A stretch of 38,494 bases of DNA from 'Fragaria x ananassa' phyllody phytoplasma (GTDB taxonomy: Bacteria > Bacillota_I > Bacilli_A > Acholeplasmatales > Acholeplasmataceae), in NCBI RefSeq assembly GCF_018274325.1, contig NZ_JAGVRH010000006.1:1-38494 (forward strand), read 5' to 3'. Shown here piece by piece: positions 7,870 to 16,294 of the stretch. Positions within the stretch are counted from its first letter, which is position 1. Each line of letters begins with the position of its first letter. The notes below the pieces were generated by a model. The model worked only from the letters and a program-made list of their open reading frames with translations, did no database searches and had not been told where the DNA came from. The position numbers and the translations under genes were made by a program.

Positions 7870-9246
7870 TTAAGCATGAATAGGTTTATCAATAGCACCT
7901 AAAAGAGTTTCAAAAATTAATTCAGATAATGTTGGATGAGGGTGAATCGCTTCTGATAATTCATAAGCAGTTCCTTCTAATTCCATCCCTACAGAAATTT
8001 CACTAATTAATTCTGTAGCATTATAAGCATAAATATGCATACCCAAAATTTCTAAATGTTTAGTATCAACAATAAGTTTTGCAAAACCTTCTTTTTCCCC
8101 ATCAGCCAAAGATTTACCGATAGCACTAAGATGAACTTTAGATACTTTATAATCAATTTTTTGTATTTGAGCTTTTTTTTCAGTAATACCAATAGAAGCA
8201 ATTTCAGGAAAACCATAAATACATGAAGGAATACGTTGATAATTAATCCCATGAGTATTACCTTTATTCAAAGCATGCATCACAGCAATAATTCCTTCAT
8301 GACTGGCAACATGAGCTAACATATGTTTACCATTAACATCACCAATAGCATAAACATTAGGAATAGATGTTTGTAAAAATTGATCAGTCACAATACTGTT
8401 GTGTTCCATTTGTAAATTAAGTTTTTCTAATCCTATTAAATTAGGTTTAGCGCCAGCAGCCATTAAAATAACTTCAGCTTCTTTAGTTACTAAAACACCT
8501 TTGTGAGTATATGTTACTTGATGTCCTTTGATGGTGTTGATTTCTATTTGGGTTAAAATTTTAATACCATCATCTTTTAATCTTTTAGTATAAACATCAA
8601 CAATATCATCATCAACCCCATTTAAAATATTAGCTTGTTTTTCTAAAATAGTAACATCAGAGCCAAAAGTTTTATGAAGAGTAGCAAATTCAACCCCAAT
8701 AACGCCACCACCAATAATAATAATATTTTTAGGATATTTATCTAATTGTAATAATTCTTTACTAGTTTTTAAAATCCCTTTTTTATAACTTTCTAAAGCC
8801 CCTTTGATAGGAGGAATAAAAGCAGTTGCACCAGTTGCAATAATTAACTTTTTAGTTTGTAAAATATCTTGATTAACTGAGATTTCTTGAGGTGAAAGAG
8901 CAGTTGCCATCCCATAATAAAGATCAATTTTATTTTTTTTCAAAAGAAAGGCAATACCATTAGTTAATTGTTCAACAATCTTATTTTTACGATTAAAAAT
9001 AGCAAGCCAATTAAAAGATGGAGGTTGATTTACAATAATGCCAAAATCATTTGCTTTTTGTACATTTTGATATATTTTAGCACTTTTTAAATACGTTTTA
9101 GTAGGAATACAACCATAATTAAGGCAAATACCGCCTAATTTATGTTTTTCTACCAAAGCAACTTTAGCACCAGTTTGAGCCGCTTTAATAGCTGCTACAT
9201 ATCCCCCTGGTCCACTACCAATGACTACAATATCATAATTTTTCAT
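7870..9246 (-). CDS. lpdA: Dihydrolipoamide dehydrogenase (E3)
   Basis: 458 residues. FAD-binding GSGPGGYVAAIKAA begins at residue 10. The redox-active disulphide motif GGICLNYGCIPTK holds Cys41 and Cys46. The NAD-binding IIIIGGGVIGVEFA block lies near 174, a second FAD block (VYAIGDVNG) near 298, and the catalytic HPHPTLSE at 435-442. It reoxidises dihydrolipoamide on E2 and passes electrons to NAD+. It has no N-terminal lipoyl domain, unlike some Mollicute E3 proteins. Last gene of the pdhA-pdhB-pdhC-lpdA operon, 21 bases after pdhC. Confidence 0.97.
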   Translation of the reverse strand: MKNYDIVVIGSGPGGYVAAIKAAQTGAKVALVEKHKLGGICLNYGCIPTKTYLKSAKIYQNVQKANDFGIIVNQPPSFNWLAIFNRKNKIVEQLTNGIAFLLKKNKIDLYYGMATALSPQEISVNQDILQTKKLIIATGATAFIPPIKGALESYKKGILKTSKELLQLDKYPKNIIIIGGGVIGVEFATLHKTFGSDVTILEKQANILNGVDDDIVDVYTKRLKDDGIKILTQIEINTIKGHQVTYTHKGVLVTKEAEVILMAAGAKPNLIGLEKLNLQMEHNSIVTDQFLQTSIPNVYAIGDVNGKHMLAHVASHEGIIAVMHALNKGNTHGINYQRIPSCIYGFPEIASIGITEKKAQIQKIDYKVSKVHLSAIGKSLADGEKEGFAKLIVDTKHLEILGMHIYAYNATELISEISVGMELEGTAYELSEAIHPHPTLSELIFETLLGAIDKPIHA

Positions 9247-9267
9247 AATTAGTTTATACTTTCTTAT

Positions 9268-10515
9268 TTAATTTAGAAGCAAGAAAGCGGGTGAAGACAG
9301 TAATTCTTTAATTCTTTTTAAAAATCTTCCTCCATCAGCCCCATCAATAATACGATGATCAACTGTTAAGGAAAGTGGTAACATATCAGCTATAATAATT
9401 TGATTATTGTCTACAATTGGTTTTTTAGAAATTTTACCAACTCCTAAAATAGCTACTTCAGGATGGTTAATAATAGGGGTGCCATAGTTAAGTTCTAAAG
9501 ATCCAAAATTAGTAATAGTAAAGGTTCCATTTTGTAATTGTTCTAATTGAACTTTTCTTTCAATAGTTTCTTGAGCTACTTTTTGTAATTGTTTAGCTAA
9601 TTCTAAAAGCTGTAATTTATTAGCATTTTTAATATTAGGAACAATTAAGCCATCTTTAGTATCTACTGCAATTCCTAAATTAATAAATTTTTTTAAAATA
9701 ATTTCTTCTTTTTTATCATCGTAACTAGCATTAAAAAGAGAGAATTTTTGCAAAGAAATTGCAACAGCTTTCATAATAAAAGCCATAAAAGTAAGTTTAA
9801 TCCCTTCTTTTTCTGCTTGCGGTTTAACTTGTTTTCTTAAAGTAACTAAAGCACTAACATTAACTTCATCCATTAAAGTAACTTCAGGAATAGTACTTTT
9901 TGAAAGAACCATTTTTTGGGCAATTGCTTTTCTAAGACGAGAAATCTTAATAATTTCAGGAGCTTCTAAAGTAGTTGTAGCTGTTAGAGGAGTTACTATT
10001 TCAACATGATAATTGGAAGTGTCATTTTGATTTGATTGCTTCATGATATCTTCTTTTAAAATTTTTCCTCCCAAACCAGTTCCTTTAACAGTTATTAAAT
10101 CAATTCCTAATTCTTTCGCTATACGTCTTACTAATGGAGTTGCTAATATTTTGTGAGAAGTGGTGGTATCAGAATAAGTTGCTACAGACTTAGATTCCTG
10201 AACAGTTGTTTCTTTTGGAAGAGTTACTGTTACTTTATTACCCATAGTACTTGTTTTTTTAATATCTTTTTTGCTATCCCCTGGTTCTTGAATTAAAACT
10301 AAGGTTTCCCCAACATTAATCACATCACCTTCTTTATGAGTCATGTTAAGAATAGTTCCTGCAACAGGAGCCGTTAATTCAACATCTAGTTTATCGGTTT
10401 CTATTTTAACTAAAACATCACCTTCTTTAATAGCATCTCCTATTTTAAAAAACCACTGAGTAATGGTGCCTTCATGAATACCTTCGCCGACATCAGCAAA
10501 TTTAAATTCAAACAT
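9268..10515 (-). CDS. pdhC: Dihydrolipoamide acetyltransferase (E2) of pyruvate dehydrogenase
   Basis: 415 residues in the order lipoyl domain (1-78, lipoylation site ETDKLDVE with Lys42), a Thr/Ser-rich linker, a peripheral-subunit-binding domain (about 124-160, ATPLVRRIAKELGID ... GTGLGGKILKED), a second linker and the catalytic acetyltransferase domain ending in DHRIIDGADGGRF (386-398, His387 catalytic). One lipoyl domain only, as usual in small genomes. It transfers the acetyl group from E1 to CoA. GGAG sits upstream of the ATG; the gene starts 39 bases after pdhB. Confidence 0.96.
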   Translation of the reverse strand: MFEFKFADVGEGIHEGTITQWFFKIGDAIKEGDVLVKIETDKLDVELTAPVAGTILNMTHKEGDVINVGETLVLIQEPGDSKKDIKKTSTMGNKVTVTLPKETTVQESKSVATYSDTTTSHKILATPLVRRIAKELGIDLITVKGTGLGGKILKEDIMKQSNQNDTSNYHVEIVTPLTATTTLEAPEIIKISRLRKAIAQKMVLSKSTIPEVTLMDEVNVSALVTLRKQVKPQAEKEGIKLTFMAFIMKAVAISLQKFSLFNASYDDKKEEIILKKFINLGIAVDTKDGLIVPNIKNANKLQLLELAKQLQKVAQETIERKVQLEQLQNGTFTITNFGSLELNYGTPIINHPEVAILGVGKISKKPIVDNNQIIIADMLPLSLTVDHRIIDGADGGRFLKRIKELLSSPAFLLLN

Positions 10516-10554
10516 AATTTTCTCCTTGGGTTTTAATTCTTTTATTAAATACTA

Positions 10555-11529
10555 TTATTCTGAAACTACTTTATTAATGGCATCAGCTATTTTAGCAGGA
10601 CTTAAAAATTGATAATGTTCTGCTTTAGCCAAAGGCATAATAATATCATTACCAGTAACTCTTGCTGGCGCAGCTTCTAAATGAAGGAAAGCTTTTTCAT
10701 TAACTAAAGCAATTAATTCACCAGCTGGTCCATAAGTTTTACATGCTTCATGAACTACCAAAAAGCGACCTGTTTTTTTAACTGAATCAATCACAGTTTC
10801 ACGATCAATTGGATTAATACTTCTTAAATCAATTAATTCAACTGAAACCGTATCAGCTAATTGTTTAATCGCAGTTTGAGTTTCTAACACCATCGCCCCC
10901 CAAGCAACAACAGTAATATCGGTTCCTTCTTGTATTATTTTAGCCTTACCAAAAAGAACTTGATAATCATGTTCTGGAACTTCTTGTTTAAAACCACGAT
11001 AAATACGTTTTGGTTCCATAAAAATAACTGGATCAGGATCATTAATAGCTGCCATTAAAAGACCTTTAGCATCATAAGGATTAGAAGGTATAACAACTTT
11101 TAAACCAGGAACAGAACCTAAAATAACCTCTAAACTTTCAGAGTGATGTTCCAAAGATTTAACACCACCACCAACAGGAACTCTAACTACCATAGGAACA
11201 CTACGAGTACCACGACTACGATTACGCATACGAGCAGCATGAGCAAACAAATCTTCAAGCCCCACAAAAATAAAACCATCAAATTGAATTTCAGCTACTG
11301 GTTTTAAACCATTTATAGCCATTCCAATAGCGCTTCCTATAATTGCTGATTCAGCAATAGGAGTATTAAAAACTCTGTTTTCACCATATTTATCTTGTAA
11401 TCCTTGAGTAACTCGGAAAACTCCCCCTAATTTGCCAACATCTTGTCCAAAAACAACCACATTAGGATCTTTTTTTAATTGACTATCTAAAGTTTGATTA
11501 ATTGCTTGCAGTAATGTCATCAAAGCCAT
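10555..11529 (-). CDS. pdhB: Pyruvate dehydrogenase E1 component, beta subunit
   Basis: 324 residues, full length. Conserved E1-beta blocks are present: VFGQDVGKLGGVFRVTQGL, RVFNTPIAESAIIGSAIGMA (containing the TPP-activating glutamate), PVAEIQFDGF, and the C-terminal PARVTGNDIIMP block. With PdhA it makes the alpha2-beta2 thiamine-diphosphate enzyme that decarboxylates pyruvate. The ATG lies two bases after the pdhA stop, so its ribosome site (AAGGAAG-type) is inside the pdhA end. Confidence 0.97.
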   Translation of the reverse strand: MALMTLLQAINQTLDSQLKKDPNVVVFGQDVGKLGGVFRVTQGLQDKYGENRVFNTPIAESAIIGSAIGMAINGLKPVAEIQFDGFIFVGLEDLFAHAARMRNRSRGTRSVPMVVRVPVGGGVKSLEHHSESLEVILGSVPGLKVVIPSNPYDAKGLLMAAINDPDPVIFMEPKRIYRGFKQEVPEHDYQVLFGKAKIIQEGTDITVVAWGAMVLETQTAIKQLADTVSVELIDLRSINPIDRETVIDSVKKTGRFLVVHEACKTYGPAGELIALVNEKAFLHLEAAPARVTGNDIIMPLAKAEHYQFLSPAKIADAINKVVSE

Positions 11530-11531
11530 GA

Positions 11532-12629
11532 TTATTTACCTTCTTTTCCTTGTGTTTTTAAAAAAGCTCGACATTCTTCTAATTGTTCTTCTAATTGAGG
11601 AGTCATTGTTTCATAAGTATATTGAAACACATCTTTGACATCAATTAAAGAACCATATTGTTCTACTTTTTGATGAGCATCAACTACTTCTTGTTTTGCT
11701 TTTTCTTCAATTTCTTTCACTTGTTCCAAACTCAAATAACCTTTTTTTATTAAATACATTTGGAAACGCAAAATTGGATCTTTTTTACGCCATTTCATTT
11801 CTTCTTCTTTGCTGCGATAAACAGAAGCATTATCATTAGTAGAATGAGCTTCTAAACGATAAGCTATATTTTCAATTAAAATAGGTCCTTGTCCTTCACG
11901 AGCTCTTGTGATAGCTTCTTTAACCGCTACATAAACAGCTAAAATATCATTACCATCAACTTGCATGCCAGGAATACCAAAAGCATAACATTTTTGAGCT
12001 AAAGTTTTAGCTTGTGATATATTTTTACGAGGATTAGAAATAGAATATTGATTATTTTGAATCAAAACTACTAAAGGGACTTGAAAAACCGCAGCATAAT
12101 TAAGCCCAGCATTAAACTCTTCATGAGCAGTTCCACCATCACCAATAGTTGCAATAGTAACCTCTTTTTTATTTTGGTATTTACTTGCAAAAGCTAAGCC
12201 AGAACCTAAATTAACAGAAGAGCCAATAATAATATTAGCTGGCAAAAGACGCAATTTAGGATCTATTTGAGAACCTTTTTCGTTACCATACCAATAAAGA
12301 TAAAATTGTTCTAAAGAAACTCCCCGATAAAGATAAATACCAGCATCACGATAATAAGGCGAAACCCAATCTTGTGGTTCTAAAGCAGCTGCTGCTCCAA
12401 CTTGAGAAGCTTCTTGTCCCGAATTAAGCAAATAGTTCCCCATTCTACCTTGACGTTGATATTTTAAAGCTGCTAGATCAGCTTGTCTTCCTAAAACCAT
12501 TATTTGATACATTTTTAATAAAGTATTTTTATCAATTTTGGGTTCTAATTCGGGTTTAACGATATTTCCTTGAGGATCAAGAATTTGTAATTGTTTTTCT
12601 TTTAAAGGATCATAAACGTTAGTTAACAT
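11532..12629 (-). CDS. pdhA: Pyruvate dehydrogenase E1 component, alpha subunit
   Basis: 365 residues, full length. The thiamine-diphosphate motif is complete: GDGG at 163-166, running to Q-N-N at 191-193, followed by the conserved YSIS. The AHSTNDN phosphorylation-loop-like segment and the N-terminal RMGNYLLNSGQEA block match the E1-alpha family. First gene of the operon that converts pyruvate to acetyl-CoA. In phytoplasmas, which lack a complete TCA cycle, acetyl-CoA is thought to feed phosphate-acetyl conversion for ATP. A TAGGAG ribosome site and a consensus promoter at 12783-12811 lie upstream. Confidence 0.97.
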   Translation of the reverse strand: MLTNVYDPLKEKQLQILDPQGNIVKPELEPKIDKNTLLKMYQIMVLGRQADLAALKYQRQGRMGNYLLNSGQEASQVGAAAALEPQDWVSPYYRDAGIYLYRGVSLEQFYLYWYGNEKGSQIDPKLRLLPANIIIGSSVNLGSGLAFASKYQNKKEVTIATIGDGGTAHEEFNAGLNYAAVFQVPLVVLIQNNQYSISNPRKNISQAKTLAQKCYAFGIPGMQVDGNDILAVYVAVKEAITRAREGQGPILIENIAYRLEAHSTNDNASVYRSKEEEMKWRKKDPILRFQMYLIKKGYLSLEQVKEIEEKAKQEVVDAHQKVEQYGSLIDVKDVFQYTYETMTPQLEEQLEECRAFLKTQGKEGK

Positions 12630-12719
12630 GATAATACTCCTATATTCTTTATATTTTTTGAATTTAAATATTTTTTTATTAAAGTCTTTATGTGTTTAGG
12701 ATTGAATTAATTAACTATA

Positions 12720-12765
12720 ATTATCAAATAATTTTTTCAAAAGTAAATGAATATTTTTTGATAAT
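12720..12765. promoter_or_regulatory. Inverted repeat at the start of the pdh leader
   Basis: ATTATCAAA (12720-12728) and TTTGATAAT (12757-12765) are perfect inverse copies around a 28-bp AT-rich centre. They lie about ten bases inside the predicted pdhA transcript. The site could be an operator or a 5' hairpin that stabilises the mRNA. Confidence 0.4.
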
Positions 12766-12782
12766 GATACATTTACAACTAA

Positions 12783-12811
12783 ATTGTACTCCAAAATAAA
12801 AGTTTTGTCAA
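12783..12811 (-). promoter_or_regulatory. Promoter of the pdhABC-lpdA operon
   Basis: On the minus strand, TTGACA (12811-12806), a 17-bp spacer and TACAAT (12788-12783). The leader to the pdhA ATG would be about 150 bases. Confidence 0.75.
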
Positions 12812-12894
12812 AAGAAAATAATTTTTTTTTGAATTTTTATGTAATTTATTGTCGTTTATCTGAAAAGGATAAGCTACACGAAAATGGAACTAGT

Positions 12895-12992
12895 TAAGAA
12901 CAACACTTTTTAAGAAAAAAATATAATTTTTTCTCAAAAAACAAATTGTTTATTAATTACTTTTGTTATAATTCAAAATAGATTTGTGTCAA
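12895..12992 (-). repeat. Promoter-bearing repeat, copy B (inverse of 429-506)
   Basis: On the minus strand, TTGACA (12992-12987), a 16-bp spacer and TATAAC (12970-12965) lie inside about 50 bases that match 429-478 at about 46 of 50 positions. The match reappears at TGTTGTTCTTA (12906-12895). The pair is in opposite orientation 12 kb apart. This copy marks the left edge of the PMU remnant and points out of it, towards pdhA. Confidence 0.65.
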
Positions 12993-13114
12993 CAAGAAAA
13001 ATATTTATAATTTATTTTAATAGTTTTTAAAGACAAAATCATAATATAAGTATATATATATATGCTATAATTTGTATATTTAATATTCCAATTTTATTAT
13101 AAAATTCTTTTGTT

Positions 13115-13460
13115 TTAGTAATATAAATTTGTATTAACTTCTGATATTTTTTTAATTAATTCTTTTTTAATCATTTTTGGTTTTTTTTCATCTAATTTAG
13201 TTTTTAAGTTAGTTATTTGGGGGATGAAATTAATTATTTTGTTGGGTTGGAATTTGATGGATTTAGTTATATCGCCAGTGTTGGGATCGAATTTCTTTGA
13301 TGTAGTCAATTGTTCCGTTATTGTAGTAGTTCGTTGTTTTTGTGGGGTTTCCATTATTTGAGTTAAATTCATCGATGTAGTAAATTGTTTTGCCGTCGCG
13401 TTTGTATGAGGTTTCTTTGATTAATTTATTTTGTTTATTGTATTCTTTATTATTTTTCAT
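13115..13460 (-). pseudogene. DUF2963 repeat protein with a +1 frameshift
   Basis: Read on the minus strand from ATG 13460 (AGGAG ribosome site just upstream). The first frame gives SYKRDGKTIYYIDEF and NNGTIDYIKE, then runs into the wrong frame. The other frame continues at once with FDPNTGDITKSIKFQPN. GAAATTC at about 13292 instead of GAATTC accounts for the shift. The pattern Y-x-x-D-G-K-T-I-x-Y-I-D-E-x-(D/N)-x-x-T/N-G is the DUF2963 repeat found in phytoplasmas and abundant in PMUs; function unknown. Removing one A would give a protein of about 114 residues. The last 40 residues are Lys-rich and have lost the repeat. Confidence 0.75.
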
Positions 13461-13478
13461 TTTTATTCTCCTAGTTTT

Positions 13479-14115
13479 TTAATAGTTAATATTTGTATTA
13501 TTTGTTGTAATATTGTTTTTTTGAGAGTTGTTTGCATCAATTAAAAAATGATTATATTTTAAATGTTGGCAATTTGAATTAGTGCAATATTGATATTTTT
13601 TTAAATAATGTTGTTGAACGTTTTCGAAATATGAAATTGGTTTTTGTTCGATTAAATCTAATTTGTGATTTGATTGATTTGATTTACGATTTAATGCAGT
13701 TTTGAGTTTGATGTCTAAATAAAAAATTATATTAAGTTTAATTAGAGAATGATTGATTATATTGGTTAGTTATTTTATCATCGTAATCAATGTAATTTGC
13801 TTTACTTTGGTAAGTATAAGTAGAATCAAATCAACGTTCGATTAAAAGATGATATAATCTTGTAATAAAGATGAGGTGATGAGTTCTTCTTGGGTTTGTA
13901 TCATATTTGCTAAACTTAACAAATATTTTGTTTTAGGGGTAACTTTTGGATGATGTAAAAAAATTTCTAATTGTATTACCAAGACATGAATCTCCTAAAC
14001 CTTGGATAGTTTTAACCAAATTGTTAGTTGATTGTAAATGATGTTTGAGTTTAGAAATCAAAGTTGTTTTTCCGCTATTATCTAACCCTTCAAAACTAAT
14101 TAATTGATTTTTCAT
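13479..14115 (-). pseudogene. tmk: Thymidylate kinase (PMU-type tmk), broken
   Basis: From ATG 14115 the frame gives the P-loop FEGLDNSGKTTL and then a shifted tail. The other frames carry on with TPKTKYLLSLANMIQTQEEL, then a piece reading R-(TGA)-FDSTYTYQSKANYIDYDD, which corresponds to the D/E-R-x-x-D-S-T-x-A-Y-Q block of thymidylate kinase. The final piece is IIFYLDIKLKTALNRKSN and runs to TAA at 13479. At least two frameshifts and one TGG-to-TGA-type stop are needed to explain it. Phytoplasma PMUs typically carry a tmk copy in addition to the chromosomal one. It directly precedes the DUF2963 gene in the same direction. Confidence 0.85.
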
Positions 14116-14498
14116 TAGAATGAACCATTTTTTTAATTAAATTAATTCGTGAAAAAGGGATGAATTGGTTTTTTAATAATGTTTTCATGAAGTTATTTGA
14201 TTATTTTGAAAAAACAGTTAATAACTTGGTTGATATGTTGAACTTTACCGTTTTTGATTTTGTTATTTAATCTTACAGATTCGATTATATTATTATTTAA
14301 TAAATAAAATTCAAAGCGAGTATCTAGTTTTTTGAGTTGTTGTCCTTCTATCATGGCTTGTTTATATCGGTCACGGAGACAATTTTTGAAATTAAAGGCC
14401 ATTATTCTTTTCTTTTGAGTGAATAAAACTAAATCAAATTTATTGTCGGGAATAAAAAATAAATAGGCTTGAAAAGAATAGGTGATAAGTGAAAAAAG
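14096..14498 (-). pseudogene. Unrecognised PMU gene, frameshifted
   Basis: An open frame follows a TAA at about 14499 and reads ITYSFQAYLFFIPDNKFDLV, then FNFKNCLRDRYKQAMIEGQQ, then ends at 14193. A second frame (FMKTLLKNQFIPFSRINLIK) continues to a TAG at 14096-14098, overlapping the tmk start, which is how PMU genes are commonly stacked. No family was recognised. The 69-residue piece from ATG 14402 has no ribosome site, so it is a fragment rather than a gene. The 5' end carries the 46-base dispersed repeat. Confidence 0.5.
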
Positions 14499-14513
14499 TT
14501 ATTTTCCCTATTT
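14468..14513. repeat. 46-base dispersed repeat with hairpin, copy 1
   Basis: CTTGAAAAGAATAGGTGATAA... is repeated at 37629-37674 with only a few changes. Inside, AATAGG-TGATAA faces TTATTTT-CCCTATT around an A/G-rich loop, giving an imperfect stem. Both copies sit at the 5' edge of a minus-strand decayed gene. Confidence 0.6.
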
Positions 14514-14541
14514 GTAAAAAACTTAAAAAAGGAGATTCAAA

Positions 14542-14682
14542 ATGGCAAGAAATATCAAACGTTATTATTCTAAAATAAAATTTTTTAAAAGAAAAAAAAT
14601 TGACCTTAAGGTTTTTTTTATGTATTGGTTATTACCTGTTTTAGGCATTATTATTCCTGTTTGCATTTTTTTAATCTCATAA
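14542..14682 (+). CDS. Small membrane protein, 46 aa
   Basis: ATG 14542 to TAA 14680-14682, with a perfect AAAGGAG-type ribosome site (GGAG 14531-14534) seven bases upstream. The protein has a very basic first half (RNIKRYYSKIKFFKRKK) followed by a C-terminal helix (FFMYWLLPVLGIIIPVCIFL). The layout suits a single-pass protein whose N-terminus stays in the cytoplasm. No family was recognised. It is one of the few undamaged frames in the PMU remnant and lies directly upstream of a second mini-protein and the uvrD relic, probably in one transcript. Confidence 0.65.
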   Translation: MARNIKRYYSKIKFFKRKKIDLKVFFMYWLLPVLGIIIPVCIFLIS

Positions 14683-14734
14683 AGGTTATATTTCAATCAC
14701 TAAGTAAGAAAAATAAATAAAGGGAGGTTTTAAA

Positions 14735-14848
14735 ATGACTTTAAGACAAATATTAATCCTTATTGCTTTAAGTGGTATATGTGTTTTTGTATTGTATAAA
14801 TTTGGTTTTATCGTTCTTGATAGTACTAAAATTACATGGATTAAATAA
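14735..14848 (+). CDS. Small membrane protein, 37 aa
   Basis: ATG 14735 to TAA 14846-14848, with a strong AAAGGGAGG ribosome site seven bases before the start. One hydrophobic helix (residues 5-27, ILILIALSGICVFVLYKFGF) is followed by a short polar tail. Start, ribosome site and stop are intact despite the decay around it. Function unknown. It is separated from the 46-aa gene by 52 bases and from uvrD by a hairpin. Confidence 0.65.
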   Translation: MTLRQILILIALSGICVFVLYKFGFIVLDSTKITWIK

Positions 14849-14857
14849 TTATTTATT

Positions 14858-14886
14858 TGTAGGCAATATATCAAATATTGCCTACA
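14858..14886. promoter_or_regulatory. Perfect 12-bp hairpin before the uvrD relic
   Basis: TGTAGGCAATAT and ATATTGCCTACA flank a five-base loop. No T-run follows on the plus strand (the next bases are AAATAAAAAAA), so it is not a classical intrinsic terminator. It may protect or separate the mini-gene mRNA from uvrD. Confidence 0.6.
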
Positions 14887-14910
14887 AAATAAAAAAATGA
14901 AGGTTTTAAA

Positions 14911-16196
14911 ATGAAACAATTAAATAAAAAACAGTTACAAATAATTAGATATAATAAAGGTTCTTTAAATATTGTTGCAGGTACTGGAACTGGTAAGACT
15001 ACGATTTTAATTGAACGTGTTAAATATTTAATTAATAAATTAAAAATTTTACCTAAAAATATTTTAATTTTATCTTTTAATAAAAATACTGTTAATGATA
15101 TTTATAAATGTTTTCCTATTGATATTAAAATTATGACTTTTCATGTTTTAAGCACTAGTATTTTAAAAAAGAATATTGATTTATTAAATAATAAATATAA
15201 TTGTAATTTTAAAATTATGGATGAATTAGAAACTGAATATGCGATTAAAAATGTTTTAAAATCGGGTATTAAGTTATATCAATATATTTCCTCTTTTTCT
15301 AATATTAGATATACTATTTCTAAAATTAAAAAAAAAATTTAATTAATCAAGATATTTTAAAAATCAATAAATTATTTAGTTATTTTTATTATAAATATAT
15401 TACTTATTTAAAAGATAATAATTTAATGGATTTTGATGATTTAAATAAATATGCTTATCAGTTATTGTTAGATAATCAAAATATTTTAAATGATTTGCAA
15501 AATAAATATGAATATATTTTAATTGATGAAATCCAAGACATAGATTTTTATCAATATCAATTAATTAAACTTTTAGCACAAAATACAATTCTTTTTATTG
15601 TAGGTGATTTAAATCAAAGTATATATGGATTTCGTGGTTCTAAAAATATTTATATTGAACTTTTACAAAAAGATTTTAATATGTTAACTTTTTATTTAAA
15701 AACTAATTATCGTTCTTGTAATGAAATTACAAAAATATCAAATTCATTAATTGATGAAAAATATAGACTTGTTTCTTTTTTAAATAATAATAGTAAGGTT
15801 TATATATCGCCATTTTATTAATAGTTATTTGGAAAATCTTTTTTTTATTATTGAAACAATTAAAAATTTAATTAGTAATTATGAATATAAATATAGTGAT
15901 ATTGTTATTTTTATCGTAAAAATTATTTAGCTACTAATTTAAAAGATGTTTTTTTGGTTCATAATATACCTTATTTTATTAAAGAAAATAAAAAAGATAT
16001 ATTTATAGATAAAAAAAATGTTTTTAAATTTGGATCAAATTTAAAACATATAGAAGTAAAAAATTTTATTAGAAATATTTTAGAAAAAAAAATAGAAAAA
16101 TTAAAACAATCAAATCCTAACTACACTAAATCTCAAGAAGAAATTAAACAAAAAAATAAAACAAAAATTCCAGAATTAATAACTATTCCTTCTTAA
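14911..16196 (+). pseudogene. uvrD: UvrD/PcrA-type superfamily 1 helicase, frameshifted and truncated
   Basis: The first frame (14911-15342) has the Q-motif and Walker A, AGTGTGKTTIL, near residue 24, plus ILILSFNKNTVNDI (motif Ia) and IMTFHVL (motif Ib-like). It breaks in a run of ten A at 15328-15337. In the next frame come MDFDDLNKYA, LIDEIQDIDFYQYQL (DExx box, motif II), GDLNQSIYGFRG (motif III) and NYRSCNEI (motif IV). Two more shifts near 15820 and 15920 lead to the YRKNYLATN ... HNIPYFIKE stretch. Motifs V and VI are absent, and the end is a Lys-rich tail, so the C-terminal half is lost. Intact relatives have about 700 residues. A GAAGG ribosome site precedes the ATG. Confidence 0.9.
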
Positions 16197-16294
16197 AACA
16201 CTTTTTCTTTAAAATTCAATAAATAAAATTGTATAATAGTAGTAATTAATTTCTTTAAAAGATAATATAAATTAATACTATTATCGGAAAGGCA

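Noticed and set aside
13860-13862. TGA read as Trp in the tmk R-x-F-D-S block, hinting at the mycoplasma code
   Set aside because: The core genes in the window use TGG for Trp and read correctly with the standard code; the gene is otherwise broken, so a plain TGG-to-TGA mutation explains it.
14686-14919. 77-codon minus-strand frame
   Set aside because: Antisense to the 37-aa gene and the hairpin; no start signal.
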